The notes under the pieces: generated by a model
The model's input: the letters and a program-made list of their open reading frames with translations, nothing else
What the model was told of the DNA's origin: nothing
The model's database searches: none
Shown: positions 1-6,958 of the stretch, piece by piece
Position numbering within the stretch: position 1 is the first letter of the stretch
How the letters are laid out: each line of letters starts with the position of its first letter
Origin: CADEFX01 sp050260355
Lineage (GTDB): Bacteria; Pseudomonadota; Alphaproteobacteria; Rhizobiales; Hyphomicrobiaceae
Length of the DNA stretch: 64,000 nt
Direction: 5' to 3'
Assembly (NCBI GenBank): GCA_050260355.1
Contig: JBLNBZ010000103.1
Location: 1-64,000 of the forward strand
Program-made: the position numbers and the translations under genes

Positions 1-121
1 AGCCACGGTCCGCAGACACCTTCGTCAGAGCCGCAGTCAGCGTCGTCTTGCCATGATCGACGTGACCAATCGTCCCCACGTTGCAGTGCGGCTTGTTGCG
101 GTCGAATTTCTCCTTCGCCAT
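1..121 (-). CDS. tuf: Elongation factor Tu, N-terminal part
   Basis: This is the first 40 codons of EF-Tu, the GTPase that delivers aminoacyl-tRNA to the ribosome; the rest lies left of the window. The translation begins MAKEKFDRNKPHCNVGTIGH and includes the P-loop GHVDHGKTT, which is close to invariant in EF-Tu. The ATG at 119-121 is preceded by an AGGA-type ribosome site. Two tRNA genes on the same strand lie just upstream, giving the order tRNA-Tyr, tRNA-Gly, tuf, which recalls the tRNA-tufB operon of enterobacteria. The identification is secure; only the truncation by the window edge limits it. Confidence 0.97.
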   Translation of the reverse strand, partial: MAKEKFDRNKPHCNVGTIGHVDHGKTTLTAALTKVSADRG

Positions 122-209
122 GGCTGGTTCCTACTCGACAGTTACGTTGCAAACTCTACGGTTTAAGCTCGCATGGCGCATCGATGGCCCCGCCTCAGCG
201 AGCGGCGGC

Positions 210-283
210 TGGAGCGGGTGAAGGGAATCGAACCCTCGTCATCAGCTTGGAAGGCTGTTGCTCTACCATTGAGCTACACCCGC
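210..283 (-). tRNA. tRNA-Gly (anticodon TCC)
   Basis: The minus strand folds as a complete 74-nt tRNA: a 7-bp acceptor stem GCGGGTG/CACCCGC, D arm, anticodon loop CTTCCAA giving TCC (reads GGA), T arm with GGTTCGATTC, and an encoded CCA at 210-212. It lies between tRNA-Tyr and tuf on the same strand, so the three are probably one transcript. About 210 bases separate it from tRNA-Tyr, and I see no terminator there. Confidence 0.96.
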
Positions 284-496
284 GTGACCGCGATTGCAGC
301 GTCTTCTAGTGTTTTTTTTCCGGATAGCAAATGGACAATATGGGAACACAGGGCCGGCTCGCCAAGATCACATGGGGACGTATCGGGGGCTGGGACGGCC
401 GACGTCATTGCCGGCAGCCGGACTGCATAGTCCCAGCCGGGCCTGGCGGTGCCGTTGCGCTTTGCTAGGGGTTAGGGCTCGGCTCAATCGGCTGAC

Positions 497-581
497 TGGT
501 GGAGGGGGCTGGATTCGAACCAGCGTAGGCGAAGCCAACGGATTTACAGTCCGTCCCCTTTAGCCACTCGGGCACCCCTCC
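497..581 (-). tRNA. tRNA-Tyr (anticodon GTA), target of an insertion
   Basis: A complete 85-nt class II tRNA with acceptor GGAGGGG, anticodon GTA, a long variable arm, the T-arm sequence GGTTCGAATCC and an encoded CCA at 497-499. Its 5' half (543-581) belongs to a 302-bp segment repeated at 1710. The intact gene is therefore made of a 3' half that is present once and a 5' half that is duplicated. The junction between them, at 542/543, falls at the anticodon. The tRNA as it stands looks functional. Confidence 0.96.
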
Positions 582-844
582 TCAGGGATCAGCAGATAGC
601 ATACACCCAAACGAAATGGCCCCGCTCGCGGGAGCGGGGACGGATGGTGTTATGGTGGCGCACCCTGGGTCGTGTCAACCCCGGTCCGGGAGCGGATGCG
701 AAGGCGCAAGGCCCCTGCAAACGATATTGCTGGACGGTCACCACAGCGACTATTCAAGGTCGATGTCCTCACATAAGCCCCGCCCGATGCAAGAGCGCCC
801 GCGTCCTGGCGCGCCCGATGACGGCCCCGTCCGCCTCTACGGCA
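543..844. repeat. Left direct repeat: tRNA-Tyr 5' half, upstream region, start of rlmB
   Basis: The 302 bases from 543 recur at 1710-2012. Counting by eye gives about 15 substitutions and one single-base indel, so roughly 95% identity. The first ~120 bases (tRNA half and adjacent upstream DNA) match except for that indel, and the substitutions lie in the outer part. The segment holds the 5' half of tRNA-Tyr, the intergenic region between it and rlmB, and the first ~27 codons of rlmB. The divergence suggests that this copy came from a related strain rather than from a recent duplication. Confidence 0.9.
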
Positions 845-900
845 CCTCGGTGCTTCATGGCCCGCCAAACCGACGACAGAGATTGGCACAGCTTCTTTAG
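763..900 (+). pseudogene. Truncated rlmB 5' fragment
   Basis: Codons 1-27 match the start of the intact rlmB at 1931 (MSSHKP, then RPRPGAPDDGPVRLYG, with a few changes). From 845 the reading frame passes into unrelated insertion DNA and stops at 900. No methyltransferase domain remains, so this cannot be a working RlmB. It marks the right border of the left repeat. Confidence 0.85.
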
Positions 901-958
901 TTCCAGCTATCTCAAGGTCATCGGCAACATCTACGAAAACCCAGAGCTTCTGAAGTGA
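857..958 (+). CDS. Short ORF upstream of nucleotidyltransferase, unknown
   Basis: A 33-residue ORF (starts MARQTDDRDWHSFF, ends NPELLK) whose TGA stop overlaps the GTG start of the next gene in a GTGA arrangement, as expected for translational coupling. It begins only 13 bases past the repeat border, so it may be the remaining C-terminal end of a larger gene cut by recombination. I do not recognise it. It is too short for a confident call; the overlap with the next gene is the main reason to list it. Confidence 0.4.
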   Translation: MARQTDDRDWHSFFSSSYLKVIGNIYENPELLK

Positions 959-1329
959 CGGTCACAGACGAACTCAAGCACCTCACAGCCCTCCTCGCAG
1001 ACTGGGCAGCCGATGCTCCCGCCACCACACTCTATCTCTTCGGTAGTCGTGTCCGAGGCGACCATAGACCCGACAGCGACGTTGATGTCACCATAGCCTG
1101 GAGGACAGCCGACGCGCGTGACACTGACTACGACTGGTGGTCACGGAACAATGAGGAACTCTTCGTCAGTATTGATGCACGATTGCCCGGCAAACTTCGC
1201 CTTTTGGAGGAAATGGACCCTAGCGCAGACAAAGTACGCACTGGCCCGCAGGTCTACCGAGACCGCAATGTCATCTGCGTGCTGCTGCCGCCAAAGCCTC
1301 AAGGACATCCCAATGCCAATGCGACCTGA
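955..1329 (+). CDS. Nucleotidyltransferase-domain protein (pol beta/MNT superfamily)
   Basis: 124 residues. The motif LYLFGSRVRGDHRPDSDVDV carries the GS...DxD signature of minimal nucleotidyltransferases, with the GS turn near residue 30 and the metal-binding acidic pair near residues 42-44. Proteins of this size often act as the MNT part of HEPN/MNT toxin-antitoxin pairs or modify a partner by adding nucleotides. The start is GTG, overlapping the stop of the preceding ORF, and the 3' end overlaps the next ORF by 17 bases, so the three form a tight unit. No HEPN-type partner with RxxxxH is visible here. The unit lies inside the insertion at tRNA-Tyr and is less GC-rich than its surroundings. 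Confidence 0.75.
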   Translation: MTVTDELKHLTALLADWAADAPATTLYLFGSRVRGDHRPDSDVDVTIAWRTADARDTDYDWWSRNNEELFVSIDARLPGKLRLLEEMDPSADKVRTGPQVYRDRNVICVLLPPKPQGHPNANAT

Positions 1330-1597
1330 ACAAATCGAGCAGGCACAAACTCTAATCGCGGAAGTCCAGAAAATTCGTGACGCTCACGCGGAGGTCATCA
1401 CTGGCGACTTCTCCGTCCGCACAATCACGGACGACAATATCTTCGACTACATCGACAACGACGCCGCCTATGAGCGCATCAGGGACGTCATCGCCAACGA
1501 ACTCGCCACCTCATTCCAGAAGAAAATAGAAGAGCTAAAAGCCCTTGAAGTGGACACTTCTGAGTTCAAGCTCAGCCAACTCTCGGACTATCGCTAA
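1313..1597 (+). CDS. Hypothetical small protein of the tRNA-Tyr insertion
   Basis: 94 residues, acidic and probably helical, beginning MPMRPEQIEQAQTLIAEVQK and ending KLSQLSDYR. It starts inside the 3' end of the nucleotidyltransferase gene, a 17-base overlap that suggests co-translation. I do not recognise a family. It lacks the RxxxxH motif of HEPN toxins, so it is not an obvious toxin partner. Base composition is lower in GC than the flanking housekeeping genes, in line with acquisition. Confidence 0.55.
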   Translation: MPMRPEQIEQAQTLIAEVQKIRDAHAEVITGDFSVRTITDDNIFDYIDNDAAYERIRDVIANELATSFQKKIEELKALEVDTSEFKLSQLSDYR

Positions 1598-1709
1598 AAA
1601 GGCCGCCATTCCGCCCCATATCGCACCATTGAAAATCCTAGATTTTCCGAGTGCCAAATCAGTGCAAAAAGCACCGCAACTCATTGAAATAAAACAAAAT
1701 CAACGCAGG
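1598..1709. other. AT-rich right end of the insertion, no gene
   Basis: About 110 bases of markedly AT-rich DNA run up to the right repeat, with short A-rich runs such as AAATAAAACAAAAT just before it. End regions of integrated elements often look like this because they hold recombinase arm sites, but no integrase gene is present and I cannot define sites by eye. Confidence 0.4.
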
Positions 1710-1748
1710 TTTACAGTCCGTCCCCTTTAGCCACTCGGGCACCCCTCC
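1710..1748 (-). pseudogene. Orphan 5' half of tRNA-Tyr
   Basis: The 39 bases on the minus strand are identical to the 5' half of the intact tRNA-Tyr, from the acceptor strand GGAGGGG to the anticodon, and then run into insertion DNA. The upstream region is retained, so a promoter may still be active and would transcribe a tRNA half followed by antisense of the insertion. Confidence 0.85.
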
Positions 1749-2012
1749 TCAGGGATCAGCAGATAGCATACACCCAAACGAAATGGCCCCGCTCGCGGGG
1801 AGCGGGGACGGATGGTGTTATGGTGGCGCACCCCGGGTCGTGTCAACCCCGGTCCGGGAGCGGACGCGAAGGTGCAGAGCCACGGCGAACGGTATTGCTG
1901 GACGGCCACCACAGCGACTATTCAACGGTGATGTCCTCACATAAGCCCCGCCCGATGCATGAGCGCCCGCGTCCTGGCGCGCCCGATGACGGCCCTGTCC
2001 GCCTCTACGGCA
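1710..2012. repeat. Right direct repeat: tRNA-Tyr 5' half, upstream region, start of rlmB
   Basis: 303 bases matching 543-844. This copy leads into the complete rlmB gene and so appears to be the resident one. Its tRNA half has been separated from the 3' half by 1.17 kb. Confidence 0.9.
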
Positions 2013-2713
2013 TCCACGCGGTGGAAGCGGCGCTGAAAAATCCCACGCGTTCGCTCCGCCGACTGCTCCTCACCGATAACGCCGAGCGACGCCTCGCTGC
2101 CGCCATTGCAGCGCGGGCGGTGAAGCCGCAGCGCGCCGCCCCGCGCGACCTCGACCGGCTGCTCGGGCCCGACACCGTGCATCAAGGAGTTCTGCTCGAG
2201 ACCGAGCTCTTACCCGAGCCGGCGCTCAATGAGGTCGCGGAGCAGGCGGGAAACGGTGGCCCGCTCGTCGTGCTCGATCAAGTCACCGACCCGCACAACG
2301 TCGGCGCGATCCTGCGATCGGCCGCGGTGTTCGGCGCCAGCGCGCTCGTCATGACCCGGCGGCACAGCCCGCCGCTGTCCGGAGCGCTGGCAAAGTCGGC
2401 ATCAGGCGCGCTGGAGGTGGTGCCCGTCGTGCTGGTCCCGAACCTGGCGCGCGCACTGGCGGAGTTGGCCGACATGGGCTTCTGGCGGCTAGGCCTGGAC
2501 GGCGAGGCCGACGCTCTGATCGACGATCAGCCGCTCGCCCAGCGCACCGCCCTCGTCCTCGGCTCCGAAGGGCGGGGACTGCGGCGCCTGACCCGCGACC
2601 TGTGCGATAAGCTCTGCCGCATCGGCGCCGCCGGCAGCATAGCGAGCCTCAACGTGTCGAACGCGGCCGCGGTGGCCCTCTACGTCGCCGCCATGCGGCG
2701 GCGGCCGAGCTGA
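1931..2713 (+). CDS. rlmB: 23S rRNA (guanosine-2'-O-)-methyltransferase, TrmH/SpoU family
   Basis: 260 residues. SAM-dependent 2'-O-methyltransferase expected to modify G2251 of 23S rRNA. It has an N-terminal substrate-binding part and the SPOUT (knotted) catalytic domain with all three motifs: motif 1 DPHNVGAILRSA, motif 2 LVLGSEGRGLRRL and motif 3 SLNVSNAAAVALY. I chose the ATG at 1931 because the protein then starts at MSSHKPRP, a length usual for the family; upstream in-frame starts would add non-conserved sequence from the tRNA-Tyr/rlmB intergenic region. The first ~27 codons are duplicated at 763. Other TrmH-family rRNA or tRNA targets cannot be excluded from sequence alone. Confidence 0.9.
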   Translation: MSSHKPRPMHERPRPGAPDDGPVRLYGIHAVEAALKNPTRSLRRLLLTDNAERRLAAAIAARAVKPQRAAPRDLDRLLGPDTVHQGVLLETELLPEPALNEVAEQAGNGGPLVVLDQVTDPHNVGAILRSAAVFGASALVMTRRHSPPLSGALAKSASGALEVVPVVLVPNLARALAELADMGFWRLGLDGEADALIDDQPLAQRTALVLGSEGRGLRRLTRDLCDKLCRIGAAGSIASLNVSNAAAVALYVAAMRRRPS

Positions 2714-2735
2714 GCCCCTTGTGAGGTGGGCCGGC

Positions 2736-2768
2736 AAAAGCAAAGGGCGGCACTAGCCGGCACCGCCC
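2736..2768 (-). terminator. Putative rho-independent terminator
   Basis: On the minus strand GGGCGG (2768-2763), a 12-base loop and CCGCCC (2750-2745) are followed by TTTGCTTTT. It sits just past the stop of the leftward gene at 2795, and rlmB converges on it from the other side. Confidence 0.6.
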
Positions 2769-2794
2769 TGACAAACGTCGAGCCCAACTGCGCT

Positions 2795-3091
2795 CTAGTC
2801 GCAGATGCGCGGGCGCCAGCAGCGGACATCGTCCCTGCACACGTACTCGCCGAAGCGGTTGTAGTGGCAGCGCTGGCCGACGACCTCGCAGCGCCGCGGG
2901 CCCGGATAGCAATAGTCGCGGTCGCGCGCCGCAGCCGCAGCGCCGACGATGCCAAGGCCAATGATGGTGCCCGCGACGATGCCTGCGGCCGTCCGTCCGC
3001 CGCGCGCCTCTGCGGGTGTCGCTGCTGTGGCCACTATCGCGGCGAGCACCGCCATGGCGACCGTGGAGTGCATCAGCTTCTTCAACATCAT
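2795..3091 (-). CDS. Small secreted cysteine-rich protein
   Basis: 98 residues. An N-terminal signal peptide (MMLKKLMHSTVAMAVLAA, cleavage likely after PAEA) is followed by a glycine/alanine hydrophobic stretch (GIVAGTIIGLGIVGAAAAA) and a C-terminal part with six cysteines in the pattern CYPGPRRC, RCHY, YVCRDDVRCWRPRIC. This suggests a periplasmic or envelope protein with disulfides and perhaps a glycine-zipper membrane segment. The start at 3091 is favoured by the GGGAGAGA ribosome site directly upstream. No known function. Confidence 0.75.
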   Translation of the reverse strand: MMLKKLMHSTVAMAVLAAIVATAATPAEARGGRTAAGIVAGTIIGLGIVGAAAAARDRDYCYPGPRRCEVVGQRCHYNRFGEYVCRDDVRCWRPRICD

Positions 3092-3265
3092 TCTCTCCCG
3101 TGCTCGAATGTCCGTGCGGCGCCGATCCCCCGCCCCGCGGGGCGCCCCATGCGAGGGCGATACCGAACGCAAAGCTTAACGCTGCGGTCTGAATGACCGA
3201 TGAACACGAGCAATGAGGCGAGGTGGCGGCAAGCCGTCGGGCTCATCGGCCCAAGACGGCGCGCT

Positions 3266-3664
3266 CTACCAGTGCCAGGGACGATGGCGACCGTGGTAGT
3301 CCGCGTGCCACTGCTTGTGCGGCCAATACGCCAGCGGATAGCCCCAGCTCCGGTAGAACTCGTACTTCGGTGGCCGATCGTTCCACACGTGGTAGTGCAG
3401 ACGGTTGCGGTAGCGGATGTAGGCAGCCGGCGCCCAGTAGCCCGACCGGTAGTAGGGGTAATAGCCGCGCGGCTCGTACTGGTAGGCGTAGGGATCTTCC
3501 CGCACGTCATAGGCGGATCGGCTGGGCACGTGGCGGTGATGCTTCGCCCGCTTCTTGGTCACGACCGACTTGTCCATGTCGGCGGCGAAAGCGACCTCAT
3601 GCCCGAGCGCGACGCTGGCAAACCCACCCAGCACCGCGGCCACCAGAACGGCTTTGATTCGCAT
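3266..3664 (-). CDS. Secreted Tyr/His/Arg-rich hypothetical protein
   Basis: 132 residues. The signal peptide MRIKAVLVAAVLGGFAS is followed by a mature part very rich in Tyr, Arg, His and Trp (for example YEPRGYYPYYRSGYW and the end HRPWHW). Proteins of this composition are common, poorly understood envelope proteins in Hyphomicrobiales. The ATG at 3664 gives a normal signal peptide; longer in-frame versions add an unlikely arginine-rich leader that would run across the region between this gene and tRNA-Pro. Confidence 0.7.
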   Translation of the reverse strand: MRIKAVLVAAVLGGFASVALGHEVAFAADMDKSVVTKKRAKHHRHVPSRSAYDVREDPYAYQYEPRGYYPYYRSGYWAPAAYIRYRNRLHYHVWNDRPPKYEFYRSWGYPLAYWPHKQWHADYHGRHRPWHW

Positions 3665-3942
3665 GAGGGCACTCCCCGTCGGATTCGCGGCGATACTATC
3701 GCGTCGCACCACCATGAGAAACAGGGACCGATAAGAAAGGCTTACCTCGGCGCCCCGCGGCGATGTCAATTTTTCCCGGCTGTACCTTTCGCGACACGGT
3801 CGGCGGGCGCAGAACCGGCGCGGCCGCCGCTTGCAGCCGCAGGGAGCCGCAGCTATAACGCGCCATCGCTGACGGCCCTGCCGGCATCGCTCAGCGTCCC
3901 GAGCCCTTCCCCCCACAGGGGGTGATCGGCGCTGAATAATGG

Positions 3943-4019
3943 CGGAGCGTAGCGCAGCCTGGTAGCGCACTTGCTTCGGGAGCAAGGGGTCGCGAGTTCG
4001 AATCTCGCCGCTCCGACCA
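3943..4019 (+). tRNA. tRNA-Pro (anticodon CGG)
   Basis: Complete 77-nt tRNA with acceptor CGGAGCG/CGCTCCG, anticodon loop TTCGGGA giving CGG (reads CCG), T arm GAGTTCGAATCTC and an encoded CCA at 4017-4019. It stands alone and faces the convergent patatin-like gene. Confidence 0.97.
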
Positions 4020-4055
4020 TTTTCGACCCGCCATTCGACCGGACCCGACCCACGT

Positions 4056-6314
4056 TCATGAGCCCGGCTGGCCGCGCAGCTCCTCGATGATGCTGCGCAC
4101 CAGGCAGTCGTTCTCGTTGATCGACCTCAGCGCACCGCGGATGTCCTCATCGTCGATGCCGCGCCCGGCCCTGCGCACGCAATCCTGCGGCCGGCCCGTG
4201 AACAGGTCGAGATACTTCCGCGACAGCTCGGCGATCTGCCAGCCCACGGGCAGCGGGAGATATTCATTGTTGAACTGGGCCGACCGCGCGGTGTACGCGC
4301 CGCGCCTGCGGTCCGCCTCCGCTTCCTCTGGGATGGCCGAGCTGCGTGCCCGCCACGCCATGAGCAGGGTCGAGAGCGGCGCCGTCAGCTCGTCATAGGT
4401 CTGCTTCTTGGCCTTCGTCTGGTAGAAATTGTCCACGGGCTGATAGCTGCCGGTGATCATGATGACCTTGGGCGCGATCTTCATCCCGTTCAGCACCTCG
4501 GGATAGAGCTCGGTGTACTTCAGGAGGTACTGGGTCAGGTTCTCCGCGGTCGCCACGCCCGAGCCTTCATAATAGCCGCCGTCGACGAACGTCATGCGGC
4601 GGTGCTGCGCCGGCTCGTTCGTATCCAGCGGCGCGGGCACGGTGAAGTCGTACCAGCCGACCGGCAGAATCCACGGGAAGCGAGCGCTCAGCCCGACCGC
4701 CGTGCTGAGCGGGATGTGATTGATCTCGGCCGACTTGCGATAGAAGTCCTCGAGGATCCCTGCCCGGTAGATATAGGTCTGGCCGAAATAGAGCGGGCTC
4801 AGGATCATCTGGGCGCCGGTCTCGACATTGGTGGTGTTGATGAGCAGTGCGGGAGCAGCAACGTCCTCCTTGGCGCAGTTGCGCGCTCCGACGCCGCACA
4901 GCGCAAAAAGCGAGTTGCGGAAGGGATTGTCGCCGCCGTACCGCAGGTCCCAGGCGTGCTCGAAGCTTTTCTCCAGCATCACCGCACGGTCGAGGGCATA
5001 GATGGGAACCGGCAGGAAGCGCTGCACGAAGTCGGGGAAGAGCGCCGCCCACACGAGCGGCGAGAGAAAATCCTGCGCCAGCAGCTTGTCGACCTCGCTT
5101 TCGAAACCGCCGCTGATGGGCTCGTAGATTTCCTTGCAGGGCCGCGGATCGGTGTTGCGCGCCCGCGTCTGCGCCAGCGCCGTGAACAGGGCCCCTCCGA
5201 GACTGCCGCCGGAGACGCCGCTGATGGCGAATACGTGCTGAGCGAAATTGGGACAAAGATCCTGGATGCGCGCGAGAATTTTGGCTGCGTGCTGGGCCGC
5301 ATAGATGCCGCCGCCCTCGGCTGCCACGATGTAGACGGGATACTCCTTGCCGTCATAGGCCGAGGCATCCTTGCGCGAGGCGATCCAATTCGCAAAAGCC
5401 TCGTCGACCGAGACGCGGGTCACGGTCTTCTGCGGGTCGTGTCGGAATTGGTGATTGTCGCTCCAGCCGAGGAACTGGAAGACGAAGACCGCGACGATGG
5501 CGATGGTGACGATCGGAATGCCGAAGCGATCATGGAAGCGGGTCCCGGCCGAAGCCACGATGGTGGTGATCGCAACCCACAACGCGAAGATCGGCACGAC
5601 GCCGAAGTACTGCGGCAGCAGCATCGGATAGAGCGCGATGGCGATCATCGAGACGAGGCCGATGAGGGGAAAGAGAAACCAGTTGTTGATCAGAAACAGC
5701 GAGCGGCCGCGCGTCTCGGTGAGCTTGCGGCCAGGTCCGACGCGCAACAGCCACCGCTCGAAGATGCCGATGACGGCGAACATCAGGGCCGCGGCAGCAA
5801 ACGCGCCGATGGTCTGGATGACGAGCTCCGACTGCAGCCGACTTGCCTCCTCCACGATCGGCTTCAGCAGCGGCGGAATTGTCTCGTCGGCAAGGACCCG
5901 CTTGTCCGGAAGGAAGCTGTACCAGAGGCCCATTCCGGCCCCAATGAACGGAGTCGCTGCCAATACCCGTGGGATCCAATCCAGCAGCCACTTGGCGATC
6001 GGCTCCTTATCCAGGTCCTCGCCCGCGGAAGCGAGATGGCTCAGCTCGCGCGCGGCCTGCCACAGAACGATGGACAGCAGCAGCAGGGAGACGGCAGCCA
6101 TGATCCACTGCCACTGCAGCCCGACCGGCTCGATCTCCTTGCCTCGCTGCAGGAGCACCCGATAGACCTCGCGCACCTGCTCGGGCAGCCACAGCGCGAG
6201 CACCGTGACGACGCTCATCACCAGCGGCGCGCGCATCGAGCTGAGCGCTCGGCTCGAGCCGGAAAACCGATCCATGATGCTTGGAGCATCGCGAACTGGC
6301 GCTGCCTCGGTCAT
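4056..6314 (-). CDS. Integral-membrane patatin-like phospholipase
   Basis: 752 residues. The N-terminal ~300 residues contain several hydrophobic segments (for example APLVMSVVTVLALWL and AAVSLLLLSIVLW) that should form a membrane domain. The C-terminal ~430 residues have patatin features: a glycine-rich oxyanion region EGGGIYAA near residue 331, the nucleophile elbow GVSGGSLGG near 366 (Ser) and VDGGYYEGSG near 575 (Asp of the Ser-Asp dyad). Expected activity is acyl hydrolysis of membrane lipids. The ATG at 6314 follows a GGGGGGG run at good spacing; a TTG six codons upstream is less likely. Fusion of patatin to a long membrane domain is less usual than soluble patatins. Confidence 0.8.
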   Translation of the reverse strand: MTEAAPVRDAPSIMDRFSGSSRALSSMRAPLVMSVVTVLALWLPEQVREVYRVLLQRGKEIEPVGLQWQWIMAAVSLLLLSIVLWQAARELSHLASAGEDLDKEPIAKWLLDWIPRVLAATPFIGAGMGLWYSFLPDKRVLADETIPPLLKPIVEEASRLQSELVIQTIGAFAAAALMFAVIGIFERWLLRVGPGRKLTETRGRSLFLINNWFLFPLIGLVSMIAIALYPMLLPQYFGVVPIFALWVAITTIVASAGTRFHDRFGIPIVTIAIVAVFVFQFLGWSDNHQFRHDPQKTVTRVSVDEAFANWIASRKDASAYDGKEYPVYIVAAEGGGIYAAQHAAKILARIQDLCPNFAQHVFAISGVSGGSLGGALFTALAQTRARNTDPRPCKEIYEPISGGFESEVDKLLAQDFLSPLVWAALFPDFVQRFLPVPIYALDRAVMLEKSFEHAWDLRYGGDNPFRNSLFALCGVGARNCAKEDVAAPALLINTTNVETGAQMILSPLYFGQTYIYRAGILEDFYRKSAEINHIPLSTAVGLSARFPWILPVGWYDFTVPAPLDTNEPAQHRRMTFVDGGYYEGSGVATAENLTQYLLKYTELYPEVLNGMKIAPKVIMITGSYQPVDNFYQTKAKKQTYDELTAPLSTLLMAWRARSSAIPEEAEADRRRGAYTARSAQFNNEYLPLPVGWQIAELSRKYLDLFTGRPQDCVRRAGRGIDDEDIRGALRSINENDCLVRSIIEELRGQPGS

Positions 6315-6356
6315 CGGGTCCCCCCCTGCCAACCGCTCAGACGGTAGCCGATCAGC

Positions 6357-6647
6357 TCAAAGGCGCTTGAAGCCGCGCATCATCAGGCTTTCACAGCGTG
6401 ATCGCAGCGCGCTGAACCGGTCATCCGTCGGCTGGCGACGCTGGACACAATCGATCACGCACCGGTTGCAGATGTCACCGTCGCACCGCTCCTCACCGCA
6501 ACACCGGTAGGAGCACTGGCAGGCGGCGTTGCCGGGCGCACACTTGCCTGGGCCCTTCTGCACCTGTTGCGCGCTTGTTGGCACGGCGAAGCTCAGCGCA
6601 GCCGCAACCACGACGGCTGCAGTGAGCAAATGGCGACGACCCGACAT
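6357..6647 (-). CDS. Small secreted cysteine-rich protein
   Basis: 96 residues. A signal peptide (HLLTAAVVVAAALSFAVP, cleavage near TSAQQ) is followed by a dense cysteine cluster (CAPGNAACQCSYRCCGEERC, then CNRCVIDC) and a last Cys near the C-terminus. The spacing of the paired cysteines suggests several disulfides or a metal site in the periplasm. It is upstream of and codirectional with the patatin-like gene, 42 bases away, so the two may share a transcript. Family not recognised. Confidence 0.7.
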   Translation of the reverse strand: MSGRRHLLTAAVVVAAALSFAVPTSAQQVQKGPGKCAPGNAACQCSYRCCGEERCDGDICNRCVIDCVQRRQPTDDRFSALRSRCESLMMRGFKRL

Positions 6648-6958
6648 CTACGCCCCCCTATCGGCCACAACGCCGGCTGCCCCTACGGGCCAGTGCCTGC
6701 GCAAGCCGGCGTCAGTATAGCCTCAGCAACACGACAAATGAAACCGGCCCCACATGACCACGCGATGAACGGCTCTTCATGCCGCGCCCGACACCGCGAC
6801 GTGCACGCTGAAGCAGCCCGCCGCTAACGGTCTGGTGACATTCGGCTGCTAGGGTCATTCCGGCGTGGATCTTCCGCAATCGCCGATTGCACGCAAAAAG
6901 GATGGCACCCCGTCGTCTCGCTTGGGGTGCCTCTTTTTCTTTCAGCCGACGCCGCCGA
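6648..6958. other. Intergenic region between Ku and the Cys-rich gene
   Basis: About 310 bases without a convincing gene. It holds the ku terminator at 6893-6940 and presumably the promoter of the leftward Cys-rich gene near 6650-6750. Nothing else stands out. Confidence 0.5.
6893..6940 (-). terminator. Bidirectional-looking hairpin terminator after ku
   Basis: GGCACCCC (6904-6911) pairs with GGGGTGCC (6924-6931) across a 12-base loop. The plus strand continues TCTTTTTCT, and the minus strand continues ATCCTTTTTGCG, so the hairpin has a T-run on either strand. It directly follows the stop of ku. Confidence 0.75.

Noticed and set aside
284..496. Possible separate promoter for tRNA-Gly between the two tRNA genes
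   Set aside because: A run of A on the minus strand and a TATCC-like box are present, but no matching -35 element was found.
955..1597. HEPN/MNT toxin-antitoxin pair
   Set aside because: The nucleotidyltransferase fits MNT but the partner lacks the RxxxxH motif of HEPN toxins. Kept only as an open possibility.
4602..6347. 581-codon plus-strand frame opposite the patatin gene
   Set aside because: Antisense shadow frame with Arg/Gln/Asp-rich low-complexity content, caused by high GC. Similar frames opposite glnA, topA, rnr and the nnr gene were rejected for the same reason.
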